Counted from the first letter of the stretch, positions 24,087 to 35,119 are shown. The stretch: DNA of 64,000 nucleotides from Chimonanthus salicifolius (GCA_013350335.1 CM023534.1:18619302-18683301); one strand, 5' to 3'. Translations and numbers: made by a program. Notes: a model not told the origin generated them from the sequence alone.

Positions 24087-24530
24087 GTTTGAAGTAGATC
24101 CTTCGAACGATTCTATGGTTCGAAGGATGTGAAAATTTGATTGTATAATCGTTCGAAGGGATGTGCAAAATGGTAATTTGTACGTAAAATTTGAAAAGGG
24201 GCGTTCCGTGGCCGAAAAAGGAGGTGTCCGAATGGGACGCCATTTTTAGTTCATTCGAACGAGTGAACACTTTGATTCATTCGAATGAAATGCCATATAT
24301 ATGTCAATCCTTCACAAAATTTGACTCATTCATTCGAATGAACTGCTAGTTTATTCGAAGGAACGAAAATTACATTGAGGTGTTCATTCGAATGATTGTA
24401 TTCATCCGAACGAACAGAGAATGAACTGGTAGTTCGTTCGGATGAGTTAAAATGCGAGGTAGAATGATAATTTCACCAAAAAAATTGAAAATGGGTGTGC
24501 AGAGGCAGGAAATCCAAGTGTCTATATGGA
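24087..24530. repeat. Cluster of TTCGAACGA/TTCATTCGAATGAA palindromes with a MULE-like end
   Basis: More than ten variants of ttcgaacga, attcgaatgaa and cattcgaacgagtg occur within 440 bp. The right edge, 'ccaagtgtctatatggatgg', resembles the inner-to-outer TIR end of the MULE at 5527-11446 ('ggtgtctgtatagccagcc' orientation). No matching left end was found, so it may be one arm of a non-autonomous Mutator element. Confidence 0.5.
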
Positions 24531-25219
24531 TGGCAAATTTTAATAAGGTATTTTCATTTACATACCCGAGGTTTTCGACATTTTTGTCAAAATCCCCTCT
24601 AGCTTTTTTTTAAAAAAAAATACAAGACGGTATCTATTGAATTAACTAGAGTGCTTATGTTTAATTGAGTAAACATATACCTAAATAAATCCAGTCCTCT
24701 TTTACTCACGGTCGGCTAGACTGTAAGGCGAGTTAGGTGATCGCCTAAAGCCCCCGATTAAAAATATTGAGATTTCTCCTAACTCAAAATAGCCGCACAA
24801 ATAACTCTTAATATAAATAAGTAGAACCCTATGTTTTTGCCTGTTACTCTTTTTCTCTCGCCGCTCCTTTCACTGCTCTCTCTCGCCGTTCCTCTTTCAC
24901 TGTTCTCTTTCTCGCCGCTCCTCTCTCTCAGACTTTCCACCGTTCTCTCTCAGTCTCTCGCCCGGCCTGCTCACTGCTCCTCTTTCTACACCATTTTCAT
25001 TTATTCAAGGTAAAGATATTGAAGTTGGATGGATTATGTTCTTTTGTTGGTAAAGATCAAATTTTGATTGGTTTTCGGTTTTAAATTTGTGGAAATGCTT
25101 GTCATCTAATGGATATTTATTGTAGATTGTATGATTTCTATAATCTTACTATTTCATGGTCTAATTCTCGATTTTTAGCCCTTTTTTTTCTCTTCTACTT
25201 GTGCTTCTATATACATAAT
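24531..25219. other. Intergenic with possible hAT remnant and one copy of a ~200 bp repeat
   Basis: 'gtaaggcgagttaggtgatc' + 'gcctaaagccccc' near 24725 resembles sequence near hAT ends. A CT-rich stretch follows (24835-25000). 25020-25215 is the left copy of a segment repeated at 27015-27240. No intact gene. Confidence 0.4.
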
Positions 25220-26996
25220 TGTTAGTGCCCCGGCTTGCCATGTCCCTTGTTTGTCAAATCCATGACTCGAGTGAAGTATTGCCTTGAAGATAGAAGCTCA
25301 AGAATCAAGTATCAAGTGTTGGTTGAATCAAGTCCAAGAATGGAAGATCATGGAAGATCATTAAAGATTCAACAGATCAACATGTGTATGGCAATATCAC
25401 TCAAGGTAAATTGGCCATAAAATACTCTAGGGTGGACCACATCCCTTAGGTTAACCTTGCCTAGGCTTAGTAATCACAACTGGTTAATCTCTAGTGGTGG
25501 TTTGACAACAAAATCAGAACATGATCTTTACATTTAACCCATTGATTTTATTGTCATGGCAACACATCGCGTTGGCGATGTATCGCATTGACTGGGGACG
25601 ATACTATCGTGGTATAGCGATCAATCGTCTGGAAAAACGAAGGTTCTGGTTTGGAATGGACTGTCAAACAACCAGTGTCTCAAGGGTGATACCATCATGA
25701 TCACGATTTATCGTTTGGAACTTTGACGATACTATCGTAAAGGAGACCTATAGTCTAGGACAGGGCCGATCAATCGGATACATGATCAATTAGCTGGACT
25801 TAACCAAAATCATGGTCTTTAAAAAGGCCTGTTAAAACAGTATGCTCTCAGGACGATACAATCGTCAGGCGGTGACCCATCGTGAGGAACCTATCACGAT
25901 CTATTGGGCGCACGACCAATCGCTAGAGACAGGGCCGACACTTCGGCACCATGACCCATCGGCCTGGAAATATTTGCGGTTTGTCTTGATAAGAATTGTC
26001 TAAACAGGATAGCCTCAGGCTGATATAATTGCCAACCCACGATCCATCGCCAATGGATGTTAACGATCAATCGTTGGGTGACCATTTTTGAAATGTTGGA
26101 ATGCATTTAATGTACAACAGTCATATTGGTAGAGAACAACTTTGAACCACCACGATCCATCATGATGGCGATCGATCATCCACTTCGAAAATTCTGGGCT
26201 TGCCTATTTAAGTTCTAGATTTTCTTTTGAGAGGATGAGAGCTTTTGACATTGGAAAAATCAGAGGAGATCTTCTGAGACTCTTACCTCCTTCTCTCTCT
26301 CTCTCTCTCTCAACACCATACGTGGTAAATCATTTTGGAAATCCAATCATTATTGATTGAGATTAAGAGAGAAAAGAAAATTAGTTCTAGGATTCAACTT
26401 GCACATCTACATTCCTAGAATCCATCTCCCGAACTTGTGATTGATCATATAAGGTACATCTTCGTCATCAACAAGATCACATAGGGAGAGCTACTCAAGA
26501 AACACATCTATATTAAGCTTGAGCTTCAAAGGCAAGTGTTTTCTTTGTGTCTTTTTTAAATTCATCATCTTGTGAAGTGGATTAAAGTAAGGGCTTGAAC
26601 CTCTATAAAAAATAAAGGGACAAGGACATAGATTGGGGTTGGTCAAACCTTTCAAAATTAAGATTATGTAGGTGAAATTCCTACATTATTAGTGTGGGTG
26701 TAATTCCCCACTTAGTGCATTTGGGATAGCCCAAGATTGAGTGAGTCCAACAGTTGATGTATGTTTATTTAAACCGAACCACTATATATTCAATGTCCAT
26801 GCGTTTGATATTTTGCTTGTGTGAATCCTCATTTAATTGGCACATCTCTTTTTCACACAACATCATTCCATCTTGATTAACATTGTCATCCCAGTTAATT
26901 AATTTGTGTTAATTAAGAAATTTTGTAAAGGACCAAAAAATGGGGATTGCTCTATTCACTTCTAGACAATCAGACTCTAGCACTCGGGAACTTTCA
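25220..26996 (+). mobile_element. Solo LTR, 1.78 kb
   Basis: It starts TGTTAGTGCCCCGG and ends CGGGAACTTTCA. The flanking 5-mers ATAAT (25215-25219) and ATAGT (26997-27001) differ by one base. There is no internal coding. A likely promoter, 'gcctatttaagttctag' at ~26203, sits where U3/R would meet. 25560-26200 is crowded with degenerate gat.catcg-type motifs. Its second half is shared with 1-871, so this family has at least two copies here. Confidence 0.75.
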
Positions 26997-27014
26997 ATAG
27001 TAATTACTTATATA

Positions 27015-27480
27015 TTTTTCTAATATTATTTTGTCTCAAATTGGAGGATTATGTTCTATTGTTGGTAAAGATGAAATTTTGATTGCAGCTTTGGTTTTTT
27101 TAGTTCTTAGAAACATTCTTTCTCTCGTGGGTTTTTATTGTAGAATGTATTGTTTCTATAAGCTTATTATTTCATGGCCCGATTCTCAAATTTTACCCCT
27201 TTTTTCTTTCCACTTTGTTCTTCTATTAACATAGTATTTACTTTTTACTTTTCACCATTTATGAATTTAGGGGTCTTGTGAACAAGTTTGCATGGATTAT
27301 GGCATTTGATGGTAACAATGAAAAATTGGTTGGAGTTTTTTGTTGGGTTTTTATTGAAGAAATGTTTTTCCCTCTAACTGGATTTACAGTAGATTGTATA
27401 TTTTTCCTTAAACTTACAGTTTCCTAGTCGATTTGTTGCTTTTAAATCTTTTTATGTTGTTGCAAGTATTATAGAATGGA
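27015..27480 (+). repeat. Right copy of a ~200-bp segment, with a third diverged copy
   Basis: 27015-27240 matches 25020-25215: 'ggattatgttctattgttgg', 'taaagatgaaattttgattg', 'tttttattgtagaatgta', 'ttatttcatggcccgattct'. A weaker third copy begins near 27290 ('ggattatggcatttgatggt', 'tttttattgaagaaatg'). The solo LTR at 25220-26996 lies exactly between copies one and two. Confidence 0.7.
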
Positions 27481-27855
27481 TTTAAAAATGTTGAAGTGGT
27501 TAAAACAGAGCCAGCCCTGCATGTCATGACTGACTAAATCACAGGCCACATTGTGGATGGATGCCAATTGGGTTATCTGATACTAGTTTCCCACTTTTTT
27601 CTTCTTAACCCTCCATTTCAGAATTGCCAATTTTGTGGTTTCTTTAATGTTTTCCCAGTAACTCGACTTTACTTCTTACTGTTTTGGAAAAAAAAATGTC
27701 ATTTTGTGTTGAGTTTGTATTATTTGTGAGAATATTGAGCAACTTCTCTACGTAGCGAGTCCTATTACAGAGTTTTTAAAGCATTGATTGGGAGTATTAC
27801 TACAGAACAGTCCTTTCCCATTGCAGGATTCATCCTTTTCAAATTAGAAGATGTC
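27481..27855. other. Intergenic, nothing recognised
   Basis: No coding region. 'cagagccagccctg' at ~27507 resembles a hAT terminus but has no convincing partner. Confidence 0.35.
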
Positions 27856-27860
27856 TTTGA

Positions 27861-28032
27861 TGTTAGAAAAGAGAAAATTGTATTCATTAAAGAATATTAC
27901 ACAACTATATATAGCCTTAACTGACCATAGGGACTATTGCACTTCTAATCTAAATAGATCTCTTAATAGAGATAAAATCAAACTAGAATCCTAATTACAT
28001 TATAATTAGGGAAATCTAAATATATTCCAACA
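27861..28032 (-). repeat. 3' LTR of the 27861-30865 element
   Basis: 172 bp with TG...CA ends. It contains 'acaactatatatagcc' (TATA-like on both strands). Compared with the right copy it has a handful of substitutions, which implies a fairly young insertion. Confidence 0.9.
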
Positions 28033-28394
28033 CGCCCCCCAAGCTGAAGCGTGGATGAACGTGAAGCTTGGAATATGAAGAATCGGCAGGTGAACTGCAA
28101 AAGTGGCAACTGACTGGCCACGAAGATTTGTTGAAGCCGCACACTGATTGGCTGCAAAACTTGTTGAAGAGGCAGCGTTGACTGGCTGCAAATATGTGTT
28201 TAAGTGGCAGTGTTGACTGGCTGCAAAAATGACAGGCGACGAACACCAATGGAAGCCTGAAATAGAGAAAGAGGCTCGGACGATGGCAGTAGCCATAAGA
28301 CAATTATCCGGCAAACAATAATCGCAATATGCGATAAATGCAGGCGACGAATGACTTGAAAAATAAGGGACTGAAGCCATCACATCGATCAATT

Positions 28395-28622
28395 AGATCG
28401 TAAAGGCCAGCGAACAATAGTTGTAGCCATAAAAGCCAGCAAATGGGGCTGAAATAATAAAGACTAGCAAATAGGGTTGTAGCCATAAAAGGCCAGCAAA
28501 TGAGGCTATAACCATGAAAGGCCAGCAAATGAGGCTGTAGCCATGAAAGACCAGCAAATGAGGCTATAACTATGAAAGGCCAGCAAATGAAGCTGTAACC
28601 ATAAAAGGCTAACAAATGGGGA
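28395..28622 (+). repeat. 29-bp tandem repeat, ~8 copies, in the retroelement
   Basis: The unit is 'ccagcaaatgaggctataac' + 'catgaaagg'. The best-conserved copies are 28490-28600; edges are degenerate. Because 29 is not a multiple of 3, every frame reads through with a three-unit period, which makes a spurious minus-strand open frame. Upstream, 28090-28240 has about four ~45-bp repeats around 'ttgactggctgcaaa'. Confidence 0.85.
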
Positions 28623-28852
28623 AGATGAATCAGAGTCCTCCAAATAAAAAGAGTGGATGAATTCCACAGCAAATGGACATGTGTCCAAAACATGCCGTCT
28701 GAAGGAAAAGTCGTGTCGCTTCTTCAGTAGCAAAGTAAGAGGAGAATGGCAAGTTGTGTCCTTCAGCTCTCCCCCTTTCTTCTTGGCACGTAACTGGCAG
28801 AGTGTGGCGAGAAAGAAACATCAAAATAATATCATGTAAGACATTGCTGTAG

Positions 28853-28987
28853 GACTTGAAGACTGCATTCTTGATATTCGATCTCGACGGCAAAGGATCG
28901 ATTTCAGCGGAAGAACTTCAAAAAGCATTGAAGAGCTTGGGCGATCAGAGATCCATGGAAGAGTGCAGAGACATGATTAATGGAGTT
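28853..28987 (+). pseudogene. Captured fragment of a calmodulin-like (EF-hand) gene
   Basis: The translation DLKTAFLIFDLDGKGSISAE continues with ELQKALKSLGDQRSMEECRD and MINGV. DLDGKGSISAEEL is one EF-hand calcium loop: D1, D3, G4, K5, G6, S7, I8 and E12 positions are present. The context before and after it matches plant calmodulin-like (CML/polcalcin-type) proteins. It ends abruptly at ~28987, where the MFS fragment begins in the opposite orientation. It runs antisense to the retroelement. It is only a fragment, with no start codon and no second EF-hand. Confidence 0.8.
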
Positions 28988-29222
28988 TGCAAATAACCTA
29001 GAGACAATGGCAACAAGACCATTGCCAAGAAATATTGCCTTGGAGAAAATCAAGGACAACCATTGTTGGTCAAAACCTCTCTTATTGTATTCTGCAACAA
29101 GCCACGACTCAAAGGTTGAGAACAAGAGGGATGTAGCAATTCCTCCCAATATACGACCCAACATCAAAACCTTATACTGAGGAAAATGCTTAGTAAAACA
29201 GCTCAAGATGTAAGTTATGCAG
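28988..29222 (-). pseudogene. Captured fragment of an MFS (molybdate-anion-transporter-like) gene
   Basis: The minus-strand translation is CITYILSCFTKHFPQYKVLM, then LGRILGGIATSLLFSTFESW, LVAEYNKRGFDQQWLSLIFS and KAIFLGNGLVAIVSRLFANS. This is a contiguous stretch of the plant MFS_5/molybdate-anion transporter family, including the GRxxGGIATSLLFSxFESW signature after a transmembrane helix. No stop or frameshift occurs in ~78 codons. There is no start and no remaining helices. It lies in sense orientation relative to the retroelement. Confidence 0.85.
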
Positions 29223-30682
29223 TCTCATGCAATCCTTTTGTTGCAATTCTTCATGCAGTAAACAGAGGACACATCCTCATGCAATCCTTTTGTTGCAGGT
29301 CAATGATCTAGAAAATATGTAACTCACCCCCTTCTCTACAACAGAAGGACAACAGGGGTACCAGTAATTTTAATGTGCCTGTATCTGGAAGGAAACAGGG
29401 ACCGTGTCCCACTTTTTTTTGGTGTGGAGAAAAAACTCAGAATCTCTTCAATAGTTCAGATCTGAAAGAAAACTGCTGGCGAACAACAGCATGTTGCAGT
29501 TTCAGTTAATGTCTCAAGCCACCCACAAGTATTCCCATGCCTTCCTTGCGTTTAAGCAGATTGTAAAAAATAATAGGGGTTTTCAGGCGGAGTTGGGAAA
29601 CACACGGTCAGAAGATCCGGCGAGATGGACAGAAGGCAGCAGATCTGGAAACGTCAGACACGGCACAAAATGGAAACAAAGGCCGACTAGTGACGGCAAC
29701 GGCAGTAGGGTCCCTCGAGATCTGGGCTTTGTTCAGTTCCTCTACCGTATCTGATCATGGAAGAGAGGATGCAGAAGAATGACAAAGGCAGTAGTGATGG
29801 GTAAGAACAATCTGAGAGATGAGCAACGGCAGGGGACGGACACTGACCCAGATTTGAGGGAATCGATGCTGGAGTATTGGCTGCAATTCAAATTCAGGCA
29901 GCGACCAACAGAGAACAACCAGATTTGTTTCTCGGTGGAGCAATTGAATGGTGGTAGGAGGCAGTGCTGGACCTGAGAGGGGCAATCTGCAACAGGAAAG
30001 ATCAGATCTCAGCAAAGAGGCTCAGCCAGAGGAAGCTGCAATAGCACTACAGAAGGAGAGATCTGACGAACAGCGGCGGCAAGGGTGCCGAGCGCTGTTT
30101 CATATCTGCGGGCGGAGGCCTGCAGACGCAGGAGAAGCAGGAAGAGGCGGATCTGGTAGCCGTGGCGATTTCAGTTATGAGGGCAACAATAGTAGGAGCG
30201 AGGGTTTGCAGATCTGCGATCTGTGGGAGGGAAAGAAATCGGAAGGGAGCAGATCGTGAAGTGAGCAGCAAGACGGAGGCCAAGAGAGCAGCGACGGTGC
30301 AAGGGTTGCCGCTGCCAGCAGTGGAGGCGAGCGCCTGAGGGAGTGGTGTGTCGGGGCGGAGCGGAGACAGAGGCAGGAGAGAGGGAAGCGGAGTAAATCA
30401 CCATCGAATCAGATCTGGTGCTATTTTCCAGATCTGAAGAGCAGCTGCATCGTGAATGGGCTGCTTTCTCAGAGAGACGCTCTTGGTCTGTGGATGCAAC
30501 GAGCGAAAACGGCCTGAGATATTGCTGTCAGATGCATGTTGAAGGTGTGAGACCGTCCTTGGATGGAGCGTCTGAGAATAGTGATCTTCACCGTGTATCT
30601 CCCTTCCTCCGCCGATTAATCTCTCTGGCAGAGGGAGAGAAGAAAACACTGTTTATGAAAGGACTCACTCAAGAACGAATTT

Positions 30683-30694
30683 GCTCTGATACCA
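30683..30694 (-). other. Primer-binding site for initiator tRNA-Met
   Basis: The minus strand reads TGGTATCAGAGC directly inside the 5' LTR, matching the plant iMet-tRNA 3' complement used by Copia, TRIM and LARD elements. Confidence 0.85.
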
Positions 30695-30865
30695 ATTTAG
30701 AAAAGAGAAAATTGTATTCATTAAAGAGTATTACACAACTATATATAGCCTTAGCCGACCCTAGGGTTATTACACTTCTAATCTAAATAGATCTCTTAAT
30801 AGAGATAAAATGAAACTATAATCCTAATTAAATTATAGTTAGGGAAATCTAAATATATTCCAACA
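30695..30865 (-). repeat. 5' LTR of the 27861-30865 element
   Basis: Partner of 27861-28032. The inner terminal CA has changed (ttttctaaat instead of ttttctaaca), a small lesion next to the primer-binding site. Confidence 0.9.
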
Positions 30866-30870
30866 TTTGA

Positions 30871-33261
30871 CACACTTTTTAGCAAAGAACCTGATTTTCA
30901 TCTTAGATTTTTGTGTTGAGGAATATTACTTTGAGACGAAAGATATTTAGGAATATAACTATTTTTTCCCTTCCAATTTCAAAGAGTCGGATTGCTGAGC
31001 TAACGAACTTAGATCGGATCAAACTTGAGCTTTTCAGAAAGCTCACACAGTAATCTACATAGTTAACCGTTCATAAAGTGGGTCTAACAGCTCTAAATAC
31101 AATATTAAATCTAATCAAGGGTCCTAGTCTTACACGAGATCCACAGATCTCCTCAAAATCTTAAATCATGAGTAGGGTCATTTCATTGGATTTTTTTTTT
31201 TTTTTCAAATTAACGATGAGATTGATTAAATGTATTGAAATTCAAAAGACTGCGACTTTTATCCATCATCACTTTGGTTGTATTAAAATATAATCAAATT
31301 TATCAAATTAGAACGTAACGCGAGAAAAGTTGACAATTCTTTACAAAAGCTCACAACTTTTACAAAATTCATTAAAATAATGGGTTTAAGTATTTTCTAT
31401 GTAGTTCATTCGTTGGTTTATGTAGTTCATGATGGTGCCTCTTTGTGGGTTGGGCCACCACTATGGATCATCTAAGCCTTGCCCACAAGTGGTCGTAAAA
31501 GTTGAGTTAGCAAATTTAACTTTGATTAAATCATCAGTGCTAGGCAATGACCGTCTAAATTCCATGCAAACTGTTGTCTACTGTTGGATAATTACTAAAC
31601 ATTGTATCTCTCAGTAGTGTCTCATCCTCAGAAATGCGACATTCCCATGTCACTCACGGCCTTAGATACACGTTTCCACACGATTTAAGGTGTAATTCAC
31701 CTACGCATTTGTTTGTCCAGTTTACTTATTTAGCTTCTTCAGAATAGATAATTTAATTTACATAACTCAATTCATAGTAATCATAAATTTGTATCTTATT
31801 CTATCAAGATTGACTTGACATGTCTAATATAAGCATTTTTGACACACTATATAAGTTTTGAAGATAGAAACAATCCAATATATATACACCTACACAAGTA
31901 CGCCTTGAGGAAATGTATTCTTTCATTTATTATTCATTGTTATATGTCTCATTCTTTATTTGTAATTGTTTTTTTGTTCTTTTAAGACCAAGGTGTCTAC
32001 GCCTCTTAGAGTATCTGACGAAGGTGTATCTTTTTATTGGTTTCATTTATTATTCAATTTGTATATCTAATTCTTGAATTGTAATTATTTTTAGACATTT
32101 TTTTAAAATTTATTTAGACATTTTAAGATTTATTTAGATATTTTCATATTTATTTATTGAATTTAAGATTTACATTTATTCAAAGATCCATAAATTAGCC
32201 TTGTATTTAAAATATTTTTGGATTTAATTAAGTCCTAATTAAATCATTTATCTCATTTATATGGGAATGGTATTTATATTTCATTTACAATGTTAGATTA
32301 AATAAAGCGGAGAAGATTTTCAAGAAATTATACATTAGCATTAAATTTATGCAGATGATTTATCAAAAATTAGTTTTATACATGTATTTCATTCCTTTCA
32401 GATGCAATGTTATATTTTTCATTGCTTATTTGTAGTTATTTTTATACATGGAATTCATTTTACAAGATTATATTTATTTAATCCATTTCCTCATTTTTAC
32501 CAAATTTTATTGAATATTCAAGTAATTTTTTTTACAATTTAGTCATTTTCTACGAATTAACTACATTAATTACTAGGCATAAAATTACTATAAATTATTT
32601 CCATTTTTCTAGAATTTTTGGCTATTTGTTCATATTTTTTTCCACAATATTTGAAAATCTCGATTCCTAACTTGAAAAATCCAGTTTTGATCCGTTAAAT
32701 AATGATATAGTTCTATATAAATGAAGCCCATAAAATGTTGAATTTTCCGTTATATTTCCATTTTTTTTTTTTAATTATGAGCAAAAAGCAAATGAGAGGG
32801 AAATTGTATCAGTGATTCAGGTTTTAAACCCTTGGATTTAACCATGATTGACTAGGTCTCAAGCTCCACAGAAAATGAAAGAATTACAGAATAATAAATA
32901 ATATGGTCTACCAATTACGGATGCAAACTCTGATAAGTCTGGTCAAACCTAAGTCAATTTAGAGCCTATATTGCAATTATAGAGCTTGCATATGGGCCCC
33001 ATTCATTTGAAGTTGCGCCTACTTAATTATTTGAAGTTGGACTTTTGCCTTTAAAAAAATAAATAAGGGTTCAAGTGGACCTTCAAGACTTTACTCCATT
33101 TTATTTTAAATAAACTATGAGTATTAGTGTATAACATTAAGTAGACATCGTTCATTGTTTATTTTACATGATAAGATTTTACTTTTCTCTCATCATAGCC
33201 ACTAATCCCATCACATCTATCATATAAATCGATTTTTCATTTTTTTTTATTTTGCTCCTAA
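30871..33261. other. AT-rich intergenic region
   Basis: 2.4 kb with long A/T runs and no supported gene. 'agaccaaggtgtctacgcct' + 'cttagagtatctgac' near 31985 is a fragment also seen, in variant form, in the SINE at 44014-44199 and near 58740. Confidence 0.4.
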
Positions 33262-33828
33262 TCAACTTATTATATAAAAACCAAAGCAAATAAATTTGAT
33301 AGTAATGGAATCTATAAGTTTCAAGTTTTACTTCTCAAAATAAAAATTCAATTTCATGTTCTAAAATAGGATAAGACATTGATGAGAGAGGAGAGAGAGG
33401 GTTAGGGTTGAATGGAAGAACCATAGTAGCATTTACGAAGAATAATGGTTCGATTAAAGGTAAATAATTAAAACTTAATAATGAGTAGAGATTAAGATTT
33501 CAATTAATCAATATATATAACAGTAATCTCTTAAGGTAGTCTCTATATGAAACTTTCATGTGATCATGGCTATTTGAGACCTATGTTATTACCAATCACA
33601 TGCATTCTCCCTTAGTCCAACCTACCCCAATCAAAATTGTACACGTATCCATTTAAACCTATTTTAAGTCGATCTAACTCTACGAAGTTTATACCATTAG
33701 ATCGAATCGAATTCTTAGAATCTCAAATGACATGATTTCACTTTTCAAATCAAAGTGATTTTTAATAAACATCCTATTTAAACTTGTAGATAATGAGATC
33801 TAGACTTATATAAGTTGGAACTTTGGTC
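33262..33828. repeat. Duplicated ~570-bp block, copy A (upstream of the cysteine-rich peptide gene)
   Basis: It matches 38188-38482 plus 39852-40075: 'gcaaataaatttgatagta', 'aggataagacattgatgag', 'aatcacatgcattctccc', 'tcaaatcaaagtgatttt', 'atataagttg'. Copy B is split by an LTR element. Ends of the type CAACTTA...TAAGTTG hint that the block may itself be a transposon, but no target duplication was found. It ends ~260 bp before the peptide gene's start codon. Confidence 0.75.
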
Positions 33829-34037
33829 AAGTGGGTTGGTTAAATAAGCCCTAGTGCACTGACAAGAATCTATAAGGATATGGAAAATATTTTTTTTTTA
33901 TATTCAGGATCAAAAAACACCCTAAATATAGACTCAAGATCTTTTCTATTAAAACCAAATCCCAATTTACCCAGAAAAGTATTTTCCAAATCCAGGTGTA
34001 TCTACAAATGAAGGTAATTATTTACTTCTAAGCAACC

Positions 34038-34046
34038 TATAAATAG
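34038..34046 (+). promoter_or_regulatory. TATA box of the cysteine-rich peptide gene
   Basis: TATAAATAG lies 44 bp before the final AG-rich leader and 52 bp upstream of the ATG at 34090, a normal distance for a short plant 5' UTR. Confidence 0.7.
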
Positions 34047-34089
34047 AGGTAAAATCAGGTCTACAATTAGTAACAGGTAGAAGAGAGAA

Positions 34090-34890
34090 ATGGCTTTCCA
34101 TAGGTTCTCTTCTACGAAGAAATTTATGGTGGCTTTTATGCTGGGGATTTTTCTCTTCTCATCGACCAGTAAGTTCCCTAAAGTTTCTCATGAATTTTAG
34201 TTTTTCTATATTATATTGTTTCTCATAAATCTTAAATTTTGATATTCTGTTTGAAAATGCATTGATAAAATTATTGATATATGCAAGCAAATCTACAAAA
34301 TGCTAAGGCAAAAGGGTCTCATGATGGACCTATTTTATATTAAATTTAGTTCTTTTTAAAACTTAAATTCAACCTCTTACAATTTTCATTTGATGTATCA
34401 TAAGCGTTGGATTAACCATAATAGGCCATAATATTTATCCAATGGTTCATTTTTAATCTTAAAAAATCAATAGTTAACATCATTCTTTAAGTTACATTTT
34501 GACACGACGATAGCTTCAATGATAATCTAACTATCTATAAAATGTTTGTGATTATCATATGGGACATCATCTAATATGAACATAAGAATACCTATGCTTT
34601 TCAGCCCATATGCATATATTTTCTATTTAGTTCTGCATTTTGTGATAATTATCTTAAGAATTGGTTTATTTGATGCAGCCCAAGTTGCAGATTCTATATC
34701 TGTGTGGATTTGTTCAGGACCATGCTCGGACGCTGTGACATGTAACAGTCACTGCATCACAGCTGGACATCCAGGAGGAAAATGTATAGATGAATATACA
34801 AGGATTGATTGCAGCCCAGGGACGCCGTCTTGTACTTGTTGTTGTGAAGATACCGCATCATCTCAACTTCATCTCAAGGGAAATAAATAA
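34090..34890 (+). CDS. Small secreted cysteine-rich (defensin-like) peptide, two exons
   Basis: Exon 1 is 34090-34168 and exon 2 is 34679-34890, with a GT-AG intron of 510 bp and 96 codons plus stop. Exon 1 encodes almost only a signal peptide (MAFHRFSSTKKFMVAFMLGI, then FLFSST). The intron after the signal peptide is the classic layout of plant defensin-like genes. The mature part has ten cysteines, including CxxxC (CNSHC), GGKC (a gamma-core-like GxC) and CxC (CTC, within CTCCC), the elements of a cysteine-stabilised alpha-beta fold. A hydrophilic C-terminal tail (DTASSQLHLKGNK) follows the last cysteine. The product is probably secreted; its role (defence, signalling or reproduction) cannot be read from sequence. 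I do not recognise a specific family member. Confidence 0.75.
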
Positions 34891-35110
34891 TGGAGAGGTT
34901 GCTTTAGTTCTTGATGCTCAATAAAATTTTCTCCATTGTTTTAAATGTGTTTTAGGAGCAATTATGGATCAAATTCAAAATTTACTTATTTTGAGTCAAG
35001 TGTTTTGGACTTTTGAATCTTTAAATACTAATTTATGTCCGTAATGATGAATTTGGTTTTTTTTAAGTCAATTGAAATCATTTGAATCGAGCATGGCCTA
35101 TTTTGGGAGA
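34891..35110. other. 3' flank of the peptide gene
   Basis: 'aataaaattttctcc' at ~34919 is a plausible polyadenylation signal region, about 30 bp after the stop. Nothing else recognised. Confidence 0.45.
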
Positions 35111-35119
35111 TAAATGAAT

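Larger units (their letters stand above)
27861..30865 (-). mobile_element. Short-LTR retroelement carrying host gene fragments
   Basis: Nearly identical ~172-bp LTRs lie at 27861-28032 and 30695-30865. The perfect target duplication is TTTGA (27856-27860 and 30866-30870). On the minus strand the 5' LTR (right copy) starts TGTTGGAATATATTTAG. It is followed by a primer-binding site TGGTATCAGAGC (30683-30694), complementary to the 3' end of initiator tRNA-Met. A purine tract AGCTTGGGGGGCG precedes the 3' LTR. No gag, protease, integrase or RT coding was seen, so movement would need enzymes in trans. The interior holds a GC-rich leader (about 29490-30660), fragments of two host genes, and a 29-bp tandem array. 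LTR length fits TRIM elements; the total of 3005 bp is large for one. Confidence 0.9.

Noticed and set aside
24709..27520. A single hAT element bounded by 'cacggtcggctagactg' and 'cagagccagccctg'
   Set aside because: The two ends are only loosely similar to hAT termini and the flanking 8-mers do not match, so no element was called.
28006..28893. Several minus-strand frames of 75-129 codons
   Set aside because: They arise from the 29-bp and ~45-bp tandem repeats in the retroelement; only the MFS and EF-hand fragments match known proteins.
28853..29222. A functional fusion gene of EF-hand and MFS segments
   Set aside because: The two fragments are on opposite strands, lack starts and most of their domains, and cannot be read as one product.
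29480..30660. GC-rich open frames on both strands, possibly a gene
   Set aside because: They overlap on both strands, show no domain and lie in the leader position after the primer-binding site of the retroelement.
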